A DNA stretch of 64,000 nt from Diadema setosum. Lineage: Eukaryota > Echinodermata > Echinoidea > Diadematoida > Diadematidae. Both the position numbers and the translations under genes were made by a program. The notes beneath the pieces were generated by a model. That model had not been told where the DNA came from, did not search any database, and was given only the letters and a program-made list of their open reading frames with translations. Location of the stretch: positions 2,671,847-2,735,846 of the forward strand of contig CM067065.1 of NCBI GenBank assembly GCA_033980235.1, in the 5' to 3' direction. Positions 36,387 through 48,253 of this stretch are shown piece by piece; the stretch's first letter is position 1; every line of letters starts with the position of its first letter.

Positions 36387-37084
36387 TTATTTTTTTCTAG
36401 TACCAAGTGACGAAAATGTAAATTTCTTTGTGGAAGGCATTAAAATCCCGAAATTTGGTTTCGTTGCCATACAAGATTGGATTTCCAAGGGCAGTAACCT
36501 TGTCAATCTTGTTCTGAGGAAAAAACTGAAAATCATTTGCTGGGAATTAATATGAGAACCAAGGAAGGTCTCGAAGTGTTTTGGGTTGAAACTGGATTTG
36601 TCGAAATCCTTACTGAAACTCTTTAAGGGTGACAAGTTGATCATTGGCTTTGTCAAGACACTCTTCTCTGGTGTGAGAAAGAATATGGATATCATCGAAA
36701 TAGGTGACTGTTCTAATGCCACTACTCACCGAGGCAAAGACAGGAGTAACTTTAAGGAAATTCCATGGGGTCGAATTAAGGCCAGATGGAAGGCACTGAA
36801 GGAATGCAGTGAAAATACTACTTAGTATTTCCATTCGAAAGACTATGCTTGATGAACAAGGTGAACGGATACGGATAAATATGCACCCTTTGGAGGGGCA
36901 AAATTAAGGCCGTAATCAAGCGAAACTGTTCCACTCTGAAGTGTTCGTATCTTACAAATTTGTTTAAGTTTTCCAAATTTATGATTGGACTTAGACCGCC
37001 AGTCTTTGGTAGCGCTAGAATAGAGTGATACTCCATGTGAGGAATCTCTCTAATAGCTTGCTTTGCGAGAATGTTCGGAGACAA
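36387..37084 (-). pseudogene. DIRS reverse transcriptase, frameshifted
   Basis: Three overlapping minus-strand frames carry consecutive RT pieces. The first (36818-37084) has PIINLENLNKFVRYEHFRVE, the fingers and early palm motif of DIRS and Gypsy-like RT. The second (36610-36834) has LPSGLNSTPWNFLKV and then YFDDIHILS, the YxDD catalytic box. The third (36387-36722) has FNPKHFETFLGSHINSQQM, the region after the palm. At least two frameshifts separate them, so no functional enzyme can be made. Order and strand agree with the element's other parts. Confidence 0.8.
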
Positions 37085-38124
37085 TTCTTCATGGGTTGCC
37101 TTTTCCTCCTCGGTAGAATGTACACTTTGTAGAGGAAAAATTTATTGGTATGGGGTTGAAATGAAATTAATTGGCTTCATAGCCAAATATTGTGGCCAAT
37201 ATCCAAGGCTCGGGAATTATTTTGACCAGTCATCATTGGAAAGCTTGAGATTTCCAGCACTGAATGGTTTTGGACAGTATTCATGCTTTTTTTTTTTTTT
37301 GCTGGCTTGCGTAGAGACATTCATGACACACGATGTATGCTTATGTGACACTTGTCAATTTTTCTCAGATGTCTTTCTGAACAACTTTCTACCAAGTGGA
37401 ATCGACTTGCTGCGCAAGTGTTGTTGAGAAGGGTTGAGAAGGGGTTTCAAGGTACCTCGATGGTGCATGCTCAGATCATACGATAAGCAAAGCCCGGGAG
37501 TGTCGGGCCATCGATGGTGACGTGAGTTGTTAAAATTCTCGTTGTGTCAATTGCATGGATGATTATCCGTGCATGATCTGTGGATTTCAGAAAGGATTTA
37601 TCTATGTGGTAGAAGTCCCTTCACTACATTTTGTTGTAGAAGTTGGGAGCTCAGAAGACCCAAGGCCTCGTGAAGGAGGATCGCCCAAATTTTGCTCTCG
37701 ATTTTTGGTGTGAGAACTGCTTGGGCATTCGATAGCAATTGAGCATTTGCTTCGCGATTTTATAGAGCACATACCTTCTGATATGGGTAGTGTGACTGCG
37801 TTCATTAGCAAATCAGCCAATTTTTAAATTTAGCCCAAATGAGATCAGAATTTAAGTTAAAATCAGATTTGGTACCAGGCTTTGAAAGAGTTTGGCTGTA
37901 AGGACATGCGGCATCCGGATCAATTCGGTTGTCAAAATGACCATAACCACAAGGGCAGAGTCAAGGCCACCCTTACAGGGCAACGCAATCAGTTTTGCCA
38001 GGAAGGAGGCTGACATGAGAATATCGTCGTCTGTTGAGCTGCCGATGGAGATGGCTAGCTCGCTGAAGTCTTCGATGGGCGGGGCAGCGCCCCTGTCCCC
38101 GCGGACATGGCTCGCATGTCCGGA

Positions 38125-38391
38125 CTAATCGCCGGGAGGAGAAGCTCTCCTGCACCAGCTGGCATGGCTCGCAGGCTGTTTGTCATTACCACGGTGTGCC
38201 GCCGCCCTATCCATGAAGCAGGAGAGTATCGGTCTCTCTAGTTGAGCTTCAAGGCGGCCTTCCATGCCCTGATCTCCCCGCGGGGATGGGGGCTGAGAGG
38301 TAGCGTCGTCTTCCTGATCACTAGACATTGGAGTTTGAGATGTATAATCAGGGAGGTGTCTCACCTCCCTGGTATAATTCACTGCCGTCAC
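38125..38391 (-). pseudogene. DIRS gag-like ORF remnant
   Basis: An 88-codon minus-strand frame at the 5' end of the element, just inside the inverted repeat, is hydrophilic and rich in Asp, Gln, Arg and Pro (SDQEDDATSQPPSPRGDQG). Its position, not its sequence, suggests the gag-like first ORF. A second hydrophilic frame follows at 37602-37820. Confidence 0.35.
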
Positions 38392-38397
38392 ACTTGA

Positions 38398-38521
38398 AAA
38401 AGATGCTTACTGCTCACTGACACGGGTATTTATAGCCAACTGGGACTGCCTGGAATTTTTACCTACTTTGAATTTCATTATGTGACTTCACTGCCTTAAA
38501 CACCTGGGAAATGCTAACCTC
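38398..38521. repeat. DIRS inverted terminal repeat, right
   Basis: It is the complement of 33149-33272; it contains CTGCTCACTGACACGGGTAT and CAACTGGGACTGCCTGG. Confidence 0.92.
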
Positions 38522-38872
38522 TGAAGACTTATACGAGTATTACGTAATAGAATCTTCTCGGTCCTTGACTGCTCACCCGTCCTCCTAGTCCTAGTTCTAG
38601 GCTAGAGTCTATATATATATGTACTGGGTGCCGTTTTCTTCTAACAAGGCGTAAACCGTGAATGCCATTGGCTATTTTTTGGATTTAGATTTTAAGAATC
38701 ACTCAGTCCTCATCTTCGTTAGATAGTTTGAACTGTGATGTCGAACCATTATATTGCTCATCATCAATGCATAATAGTGCATTTCATTTTACATATCTGG
38801 AATATTCCCCACATATTTTATCTAAATAAAAAGCTTTTGAAGAGATTCCTTTTAAGAATTGATAAATATTGT

Positions 38873-39261
38873 TTAAAGGGATCACACAGTTCTGGTTGAG
38901 ACCTAATTTCAAATTTCTAACATTTTTTGGTGAGATAATGAGAAACCTCTTATGAAATATGAAAGAGCATGTAATTCTATGAGGAATTCAACGTTTATTT
39001 GATGAAAATTGGTTTTGAAATGGCTGAGATATCAAAAAAGAGTGATTCTAATAAAGTGTGGGACCCACACTTTATTACGATCGCTTTGTTTTACTTTGTT
39101 TTTGGATGTTTCAGTCATTCCAAACCCGATTTTCATCAAATAAACTTTGAATTCCTCTTAAAATGGTATGCTCTGTACTATATCATAAGTGTTTTCTTGG
39201 TATCTCGCAAAAAGTTCAAAGCCCAATTCTCATCTCTACCAATACTGTACTATCCCTTTAA
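38873..39261. mobile_element. MITE with TTTAAAGGGAT ends
   Basis: TTTAAAGGGAT at the left and ATCCCTTTAA at the right, about 389 bp apart. The interior has partly complementary sequences (AATGAGAAACCTC; TTGATGAAAATTGGTTT against AAACCCGATTTTCATCAA). Confidence 0.6.
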
Positions 39262-42200
39262 CATGTTTATTTCAGCTCCATATTGCAATTTTACTAAATA
39301 ACCGTCATCAGTAAATTGACATGTGTAGTTCGTTTTGCTAAAGTCAGAGGTTGGCACCTGTGACGTATGCCAAATTGTGTGGATCGTTCCTTGGCTTGCT
39401 CGTTTTCATTTTTTTCAAAAAATCATTACAGGCTTATCCTGGGTTTTAGAATCCTCTCTTTCCAGTTGTAGGCATAAAAAAAATGTAGATTAGAATTATC
39501 AGACAAGTAGAAAATGTCAGTACAGGTTTCTTTTAAAAAGAGAATCTATTTCTTTATATCAGAAGAACCGCAGCTCTTTGTTGTTTGTGTTTTGCATGTT
39601 TTTTTTTATAATTTTTAGGTAACATGGTGAGAGAAAGTGATGATAGTGATCTGTGCAGAAGGGTTGTATGTATGGTCTAATGGTATCATTACATTCAGGC
39701 AACAAATACACACACAAAGAATAAACTGTCTGCACATGTCGGTAGGTACAATATATGCAAAGCAAGTTTATTGGGTTAAGTGCAAAGCATGTTGTGCAGT
39801 GTACCGTTACTGGAAACATGGCATATTTGGTCTTTGTGCTTTTCTAGTTAGGGATTAAAAAGTCTGCTTTCAGCTATTAGGCAGTTTTCAGCAAGGCCGT
39901 GGACATGTATAACAAAGCAGGGAATTAAAAACAGAGTCACAATGATTAAGAGGCAATAAAAACAAATACAAATTTATAGTAATTAACATTGATTGATTTG
40001 ATTTGATTTGATTTGATTGTTCCACATCCTAAACATCAATGACATGATAATTGATAGAGCATACCAATTGATAGAACATAAGGATAGACATACATTTTGT
40101 AATATGATTAAAAGATGGATAATGTATTATACATTATAATGGATAATATGCAACAAAAAAAAATGGAAAAAAAAACTGAAGAAAACAATTACATGCATGA
40201 CTATACAAAGATTAGAAATTAACTCAGTGATGATCATGTATCGCAGTACTGATAGGTTTAATAGAAGACTTCAAATGGTGAGTGACCCTTAAATAGGGCA
40301 TAGGGTGGACAATTCTAGACTTGCATTGAAACAGATATTTTTGATAGTGTAAAAATTTAGATCTTTACAGGTATTGTAGCAATTACAGAACACTTTTCCC
40401 AAAGTATGTCATGTATAACATGGAAGAATAATCATTAATTTTTTCAAAGACATTGAATAGAAAGATTGATGTGAACAGAAACAATTTATGAGAGTTGTAA
40501 GGATCATCTTACATCTGGTTTTTGGAAATCAATACAATTAATTTAGAATTCCATCAGGAATGATACAGATTGTACTGCTTGCAAGTGATTATTTCAAATT
40601 ATAAATTATTTAGTCCAGTTGATGTGCATATAATATTACAAATTATTTAAAAGTGCTATACAATAAATGTGGAGTGGATAATAATTCAATTGTAAGCATC
40701 TCTCAACTGGCTCCAGTATAACAACATGAAACACAATTATTCCCACTTATTATAGCACTACTCACACTATCAATGGTTATTCTGTTTAAAGCCTGGAATT
40801 CATGTGTACATTTTAATTTTGTGAGTTTTGTCAAAAATTATGATTGGAATTGATTAAAATGCATGCAAAAGTTACTTGTTTACACTATAAGCTTTGTATG
40901 CTTGGAGCAATTCGCAAATACTTCAAGCGGCAAAAAAGGCCCTAAGCTCCAATTCGAGAAAATTTAATGCCCTGAATATTGCTGGTCTTATAATAAAACA
41001 TAATTTTCCTTTAATATACTGACTACAATATGCCACAAGGTGGGACTACAAGTAATGCCAACTCTTCTTAAAACTGGACAAGTTCACTCATACATGTCAT
41101 GATGATTGAGTGAATGTAGTAATTAATAACTTTTTGTGGAAAATCAGATAATTTGTTCAAAAGTTATAAATATTTGATGTTCCTGTGCAGCCATCACTGA
41201 ATGGAAAGACTACTACAGTTTGTGTTGTCACATGTGAAGAGTGATATGAAGAAAATATAATGAAAACAGTAAAAAAGAAAGTATATGGAAAAATTCAACA
41301 TATTTCACTTTTTCATATAATGAAAAGCACTTTTGTCTTTGATACCTCTTTCAAAAAGCAAGAAGGATAATAATTATTCCCCTTTTCATAACAATGTTAG
41401 TGTAACCAGACAGTCAAGGGAATGGGTGCTCTTTATTAAAAAAAAAAGAAGAAAAATCTAAAAATCTTTCCTTTATATTTTTCTGTATGTGACATCACAA
41501 ACTGTACTAAGTCTTCCCCTCCAGTGATGGTGGTACTGCAAAAATGCATAACTTTTGAATGGATTGTCTTATTTTTTCCTCAAACTTTCACTGATGTGTT
41601 TGACTAAATATTGCTCCATTCACTCAATCCGTGGACATATATTTGGGTGAATTTGTCCTTAAAAGTTTATTCGCCATCTCGTAGCACTGTTTTGCGTAAA
41701 ATACTGCAACTTTTGTGGAGAATACTGTTTTTCCTAATTGCATTACTACACATGTCTAGTCTATTGCAGGGGATGTAAAAATACTGTTATTCCACAAAAA
41801 TATGTTATGAAATTTAGCACTCAAAAATGCTGCAATTTTGTTTACAAGATTGGCATTCCTAGGATATACATGCACACTTCTCATGACAAATTCTACAATA
41901 CATTCCTTCTATGGAAGCTAATTCCATGCAGTTCAAACTGACATTTACACATGGCACAAAATAAATTTATACATGGTGCAGCCTCAATACCATATATATC
42001 TGACTGGTATTTATTCCGCCAGGATTAACATCATTTTTTATATTTTTACAGCAGAAAGATTGAATTTTCATGACAGTTTTTTTTTTAATTGTGAGGTGCT
42101 GACATTATCAGCTCACTCATTTGCATTTATACAGTTCAAGAAATGTTCAACAAAAGCTGGAGGTCTTCTAGACTCTCATAATGTCCATACTGATATGTAT

Positions 42201-42330
42201 GCCTACTATTAAAACAAAATTCTACCCCTTCCTTTCAAACTATCTGTAAGTTGTCAGGATTGGCCTTGTACTATATTACACTAAAATGTCAAGAATGGGG
42301 CAGCCTCAGCAATGTCCCATGTGAGACTAG
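39262..42330. other. 3' flank of gene C (duplicated unit)
   Basis: It matches the 3' flanks of genes A and B (from about 39640). A decayed relative of the 57874-58422 element lies at about 41065-41670 (GGACAAGTTCAC to GTGAATTTGTCC). No exon was found. Confidence 0.55.
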
Positions 42331-42904
42331 GACCCCGTTTACAGTGCGGGGCTGGGCCGAGCCGCGGCCGAGCCCAGCCTCAATTGCGAGGCCGGGCCCC
42401 GCAATTTTGTCCGTTTACACTGCCAGGCTCGGCCGTGCTTTTGATTCAAACCTTTCAATATTTTGTTGTAGTGGCGCTCTGCTTGTAAGCAAATGCAATC
42501 TGGTATTGTCTGGTTTTCAGAACCTTTGCCGAATGAATTCTGTGGTGACGAAGTCGCCATTTGGGCAAAGGCCTTTGCTGGAGGAAAGAATCCTTTGCAG
42601 GACAAAACCACCTTAAACTATACTAGTTTTCGACGTTGAGGGGGTTAATATCCTGAATAGCAAAAGATGCAGGCAGAGGGTTTGGAAGCCAGACTAAAAT
42701 TGGCCGCGCAATTGGCCGCGCATTTGGCCCAGTTTGCGTTTACACTGAGAAAAGGCCGGGCTCGGCCGCGGCCGACCTCCAGAGTGAGGCCAAATGCGAG
42801 GCCAATTTTGGCCTCGCATTTGGCCTTTTGCGCGTTTACACTGAAGCGGGGCTGGGCACGGTCGTGGCCGAGCCGCGGCCGAGCCTCGCACTGTAAACGG
42901 GGTC
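42331..42904. mobile_element. GC-rich MITE (GACCCCGTTTACAGTGCG ends)
   Basis: Perfect 18-bp inverted ends GACCCCGTTTACAGTGCG and CGCACTGTAAACGGGGTC are flanked by TAG on both sides, a 3-bp duplication. The interior has several GTTTACACTG and GGCCGAGCCGCGGCC blocks. It is far richer in GC than its surroundings. Confidence 0.85.
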
Positions 42905-43584
42905 TAGCACAAGACTAGCAAGTAGCCTCTGTTGGTGCACTTGGCAAGAGTTTGCACACTTGGCAAAAGATGGCTAACCATGCATCAGTAGCATGCATCA
43001 GTAAAACTCTTTATGCTTGAGTATCTGCTGATGTATGGTTTGTTCTTAAAGACAAAAAGAAAGACTTGTTATTTGACAAAATTAAAGCAACAGATTTTGG
43101 GCAGAATTTGTCATTGTCAGATTACACAACTAATGATGTACCCTCCGTAAGAGTGAATAGTGTGCATGCAGTAACCACAAGTTAATTGCCTGCGAATCCA
43201 CTCAGCTTTGCCCTGTGGCTTAAGCATTTCATTTTTACTGTATGCACACAACTGGGACTGATGCACTTAGACCTGCACATCATTTGTTTATACAGTTGAA
43301 CCTCTCGTATCCGGACAAGTCGGGACCAGGGCTCATCCGGATAAGGGATTTGGCCGGATACGGGAGACTCAATGCTTTATACATGTACGTTATACACATG
43401 TACTGATGTAGCCCATTGTAGTACCACATGTAGTAATGTGTATACTGCAACCTTTTCATTGTTACACTTAGTAACAGACCCCAAAATAGAGGTTCGTGTT
43501 TGCAAGAATGAAATCATTTTCTTTTATAAATTCTTGGGATGATTTACCTAAATAATTATTAAGAAATGTATCAAGTATATGTAA

Positions 43585-45592
43585 TTAGGTGATCCGAGTA
43601 TCCTCTCGGATCACCTTCTGTATCTGTACGGATTCTTTGTTCTTCTTCTTCTTTCTTTATTTCTGGACAAAAGTTGTGTATCTACGTACTCAGAAAGTGC
43701 TCAGAGTATCAACTTCAAACTCATACCATATACATGTATGTATCATGTCCCAAAGACGACAAATCTAATGTATCATAGTGATCAGTCAACCGTGACGTCA
43801 CTATGACGTCATTATATGAAAACACATTCTCAATCATATCTCATTAATGGAATAGAGTTTTTCAATGAAATTTACGTCACATATATTTCAAGTTATGCGG
43901 ATTTTACTCATATTCTCAAAATTCATATTTTCTCTTAAGACGTGCGCGTACGCGCGCGTTGAAATATTTGTATGCTCAAATCGAGCTCAAAATTTTTTTG
44001 CATACGTTTCAGACCATTTCGAGCATTTTTTGAAAAATTGAAAAAATTGGACGGACGCGTACGCGCGCGCACATATACGCACGTACAGCTCATATGCAAC
44101 AGAAATTTCCCGATTGTTTACATATATCGGATGTCTTAAAAGTCAAGGAATATTTCTAGCAAGTTTCAAGTCAATCCGACTCAATATGACGTCATACGGG
44201 ACCGTCAAAGTTGAAATTCCGCGCGCGCGTCAATGGCGATATACAGTACAACAATGCCCTAAAACCGCCAATTTTAAATCCGATTTTACTCGTCAGGATG
44301 GACGGTGACCCCCAATTTTCTTTACATATTCTGAAAGCTGATGAGTTGTACATGTCAGTTTATGGGTTGGCGATACTGAAAAAGTGATTAAAAGATATCA
44401 AATTTCTTAATAAAGTAAAAAAAGTAAATTTTCAAAATGACGTCATCAATTTTCAAGTTTACTTGGGCGTTTCTCACTTATCCTTTGCCAATTTTCACCC
44501 AGATTTCAGTATGTTGTAGCTTATTAAATGTTCTTTCATTAATGTAGTACAACATTTTGATTGGATGGCGGCATCACCTCGTAAAAATGGATTGAAAGTA
44601 ATCTTGTCAAATTTGACCAGTTTACGTGTTATCTCTATGGGAGAGCAGTTTTTCTGGCAGTGAAAATTGACATGACTATCTTTTTCGAGCATTAGCTCAC
44701 TTGTGCTTCGGTGAATTTTTCCCAGATTTTAGTATGTTGTAGCTGAGACTTTGGGCTATCGTAAGTGTGCCCTTCATTTTTTCATACGACGTCGGCATCA
44801 CGTCGAAAAACTTGGTTGAAAATGGCACGTGGCTTCGATGCAGCGTCATTTTGCTTAATACACACGGCCTATGGAGCATGAAATAGGTCATTGCATAGCG
44901 CATCCGACTCGTAATCCTAAGGTCCCTGGTTCGAGCCTCACCCCTGCCAATATTTTTTTAATTTTTTCAAACTCTTTTTTTCTCCTTTTTCTTTATTTAG
45001 TCTTAATCTCCCTTCCTTACTTTTTCTGATTTTTTAATGCTTCTCCTTCAAATTTCTATAAAATAACATAATTCTTTCTTTATTTTTCTTTCTTTCTACT
45101 ACTTTCTGTGCAATAGATGAACAACAACAATGGTTATCAATCCCATATTTTGCACATGTTTAGTTCATGTCACGTACATTATTTCATAAAATAACAACTT
45201 CTTGATCGGACACCATCTTGGGTATGTAAATTAGGGTCAAAGGTCATAAATGTTTCATCCTGTATCTTGGTGAATACATGTCCTATCTTTCCAATATTTT
45301 GCACACATAAAGATCACGTTACCAGGATCATTTCACAAAATAACCATTTCTTTCTCAGATGCCATCTTGGCTGTGCAAAGTGGGGTCAATGGTCAAATAT
45401 ACTTTATTCTGTATCTTCGTTATAGTGTATACGGAATATGGTACCAAAGATGGCAAACCCGACTCCTTTTTTTTTAAATGAGAATCCAAACATCACACGG
45501 CCAATGTCCATAACCACAGATGAACCTTAACAGTCATGCCTATTGGGATCAGGACTCAAATCATTGATTTTCGAAGAGATCGGATCACCTAA
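43585..45592. mobile_element. Inner element (TTAGGTGATCCGAG ends), about 2 kb
   Basis: TTAGGTGATCCGAG at the left and CGGATCACCTAA at the right are inverted. The interior has CG-rich GTACGCGCGCG tracts, repeated TGACGTCA motifs and a tRNA-like piece, but no protein frame. It is nested inside the pogo-like element. Confidence 0.7.
44885..44955 (+). repeat. Degenerate tRNA-like sequence
   Basis: GCGCATCCGACTCGTAATCC and GGTCCCTGGTTCGAGCCTC resemble the anticodon arm (CGT at the anticodon position) and T-arm of a tRNA. The stems have several mismatches and no D-arm box A is clear, so it is a pseudogene or SINE remnant. Confidence 0.45.
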
Positions 45593-46069
45593 TTTGTCAG
45601 TGTTGACAAATTCCGGTTCTAGTTCATTGTGTTTGTGTAGGAGATCTCAAGGAGTTGGGAATCCCCCTTTATTAAAAAAAAAAATCACAGCGAGATTGTG
45701 TCCGTATAATAGAGAGATCTGGATAAAGGGAGGCCGGATAAGAGAGGTTCAACTGTATATGATAATCTATGATAATTGTAGGTCTAGATATAATTGCACA
45801 GCTGCTACTGGAATGTACTCAACTGTGTGTAATACTGTAGTATCCCAACGATAGTCCAATGAGGGATATAGAAACCAATTATCTATGAGATTAAAACTCA
45901 ACTCTGCAATTTAAACAAACATGACAATGGAAAACTTGCGTGGTAAAGGTGAGTTTTCAGAAGATTTTTGAAAACTTGGTCACAATCATTTGTCCAGAGA
46001 GAAGTAAAGATAAAATCAACTCTCAATTGTCACATGGGTTTGTACCGAAAAAGAGGTATTTGATTCTTT

Positions 46070-46630
46070 TGTTTGTTTTCATATTCCATCCGACAAGATG
46101 ACTGGATAGCCCATATATATCAGGGCCAGCGGAATCAGGGGGCCGGTGGTTTTTTTTTTCCCACAAATACATACAGGTGTAGGAATACATAGGATGTAAC
46201 CTCTTTGGCCCCCACCCCTTTTTTATTTTATTTTATTTTTTTAAATCCCAGAAGTAGCACAAGAAAAACAAACAAACAAACAAACAATATGGTGTTAGCT
46301 TTTGCCAATTATTCTAGAAACCTGAAGTGGGAGTGGAAGGTTGCTCTGAAGACCCTTTTTTTTGCTTGTCAGCTGAAAAAACCCAGAGAGTTGCGACAGA
46401 TGTATGAACTGGGCCCCCACTTCAAAAACACATGGCGGCGGCCATGTTCATGGAGTCCAGTTGTAAAAACATGGGTTATGCACCCAGGTGATTATACAAT
46501 GAATGAATGAAGCAGGATCTTTTACGTGCATGAGTTGTGACTCTCACACATTGGACCTCCATTTTATGTCCCAATTAGGGACACTGTTTTTACTCTTACT
46601 ACAGAGGGGAGTGTATTATAACCCACAACA
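46070..46630. repeat. SINE-like repeat, copy 3, interrupted
   Basis: It shares AAGATGACTGGATAGCCC, GCATGAGTTGTGACTC and GGGACACTGTTTTTACTC with 8216-8550. About 300 bp of other sequence, including AAAC repeats (46265-46286), is inserted in the middle. Confidence 0.5.
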
Positions 46631-46639
46631 TCAAATACT

Positions 46640-47640
46640 GTCGATTTGATAATTAGCAAATTATGCAAAATTAATCAATTTCGAGTGAAAATAGTTTTTA
46701 CTACTTTATGCAGTAAGAGTTGGCTTTTATTTTTGTATGTATGCTGTGATTAATAAAGTGTGTGAATTCTTCTGGTATTCCCTCAAAAACCCATAACTTT
46801 GGCATGCTGTATTTTTTTGTCATCTAATCACATAATCAACTGTAAAAAAAAAAAAAAAAACGAAATTTCCTACCACCTCTTGCATCATAGAACAAATGAG
46901 TCCGCCTAACCTTTTTCTCATTATTTCCTAAAAAACAAAAGAGAGTTATCATAAAAGCTAATTGAGTATATGAATATAAGAATGACCCAAGTCCATGGGA
47001 GACCATTTTGAGTACACTAAAAAAACTTCATATCTTTTTTGTTTGTCCCATAATAATCTATTTAACTGTGATGGGAAGGCAACATTGTTTATAAACTTAC
47101 AAATTAGAACACATATTATTATGACAATTAACATTAACATTAATTGTGGAGAGGCCATTTTGTGTGATGGACTTGGGTCATTCTTTGATTCATATACATG
47201 ATATTCTACTATAGAGATGAGAGAAGGACGAGAGAGGGCGCTATAATATGAATGTAAGAATGACCCAAGTCCTTCATTCTTACATTCATATAAAGATTTA
47301 ACTCATTTATTTCAGGCACTTCCGGGGGTAATTAGGATTTATCATTTATACACAAGATGAGTCCATGCATAAGCTACAATTTCCCATGTCAAACTGAATT
47401 TGGCCAAAAATTGGACTTGGGTCGTTCTTATATTCATACTCCATTGTATTTATGGTATGGTAAAAACGTCAAATTGACGTTTGGACCATTATGTAACAGA
47501 CTGTTGAAATTTTGGCTTCCACAATAGTACAGTGCACTCTTGTTATAATTGAGTCCTCAGGACCTTTGGTTGTAATTTCTTTGTAAAAATATGTATCAAA
47601 ATTTCATTGGAGCTCATCAGCAAAGTACGTATTATGTTTA
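46640..47640. other. Gene-free region 3' of gene C
   Basis: ATGAATATAAGAATGACCCAAGTCC and its complement recur at 46972-47000, 47168-47185, 47250-47291 and 47425-47445, indicating nested foldbacks. A lone pogo-like end (CAGTGCACTCTTGTTATAAT) is at 47532. Confidence 0.5.
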
Positions 47641-47649
47641 ATTGTTACT

Positions 47650-47893
47650 TGGACGACAAGACCTCGTATAGTCTGCAAAATGCCAAATGTTCAGGAGAGC
47701 CAAAAAACGTGGCAGTCAAAGCACTATAACAAATGGGAGAAGCTCTATCTTTGACATGCCATCGTGGATTCAATTTTGGGGTTAGCTAGGATTTGGACAG
47801 GACGTTACTTAACTAATTATCTCGCCATTAGTGCAAAAACAGTCATTTTCACCAAAATTTGAGATACAAGGTCTTGTCACCCCAGCGATGATA
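47650..47893. mobile_element. MITE family 3, copy 2
   Basis: GACAAGACCTCGTAT at the left; ATACAAGGTCTTGTCACCCC and AGCGATGATAT at the right. The interior AAATGTTCAGGAGAGC matches 49330. It ends about 30 bp from the gene C stop codon, inside the presumed 3' UTR. Confidence 0.72.
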
Positions 47894-47923
47894 TTGGTGA
47901 TAGTCTTTTAACCTGAATTTTTG

Positions 47924-48253
47924 CTACGTTGTAATGAGCCTATCATTACAACCAAGCTTGTTATCGCTGTCTGTAATATCTTTGGAGTGCCCTGCAATGT
48001 CTAATTCGAAATCGTGTGAGGTCGAGGGGGTGCTACTTGATGGGGTACTCTGGGTTTGACGATTTGCCTGGTCTTCTCTCGTTTTAGCGTAGTAAAAGCA
48101 AGCCGTCACAGTTAATACTATCCCAAGTAGGAATGCACTTATGCCGGTATAGACCAGTGGTGCAATCAGTATGCGACATGTATCATCTTGTGTGCCCTCA
48201 GACGGGTTGGTGGCATTCTCGGTTGGTGTTGTACATGTAGGTCCCTCTGTCAT
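47924..48253 (-). CDS. Gene C last exon: transmembrane segment and tail
   Basis: The acceptor is GTTGCATTAG, phase 0, followed by 109 codons to TAA. The order is a short Thr-rich stalk (TTPTENATNPSEGTQ, compare TENATG in gene A), a transmembrane segment (IAPLVYTGISAFLLGIVLTV), ACFYYAKTR at the membrane edge, and a tail of about 55 residues rich in Ser, Thr and Asp (STPSSSTPSTSHDFELDI). No ITIM or ITAM spacing is present. The whole predicted protein is 323 residues. The tails of A, B and C share almost nothing, unlike their heads. Confidence 0.78.
   Translation of the reverse strand: MTEGPTCTTPTENATNPSEGTQDDTCRILIAPLVYTGISAFLLGIVLTVTACFYYAKTREDQANRQTQSTPSSSTPSTSHDFELDIAGHSKDITDSDNKLGCNDRLITT

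Larger units (their letters stand above)
33077..38553 (-). mobile_element. DIRS-like tyrosine-recombinase retrotransposon, decayed, full length
   Basis: Inverted terminal repeats of about 124 bp lie at 33149-33272 and 38398-38521 (GAGGTTAGCATTTCCCAGG at left, its complement at right). Outside them are unmatched extensions of about 72 and 32 bp. An internal complementary region at 33565-33681 contains the reverse complement of both extensions joined end to end. That layout is specific to DIRS elements, which replicate through a circle. The order on the minus strand is gag-like, RT, RNase H, then the internal complementary region, as in DIRS1. Frames are broken, so it is dead. Confidence 0.88.
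43293..45755. mobile_element. Pogo-like element hosting a second element
   Basis: CAGTTGAACCTCTCGTATCC at the left and its near-complement GAGAGGTTCAACTG at the right, flanked by TA. It is of the same type as 4312-4733 but expanded to 2463 bp by an inner insertion. Confidence 0.8.

Noticed and set aside
42251..42918. Arg/Pro/Ala-rich frames on both strands
   Set aside because: They come from the GC-rich MITE at 42331-42904.
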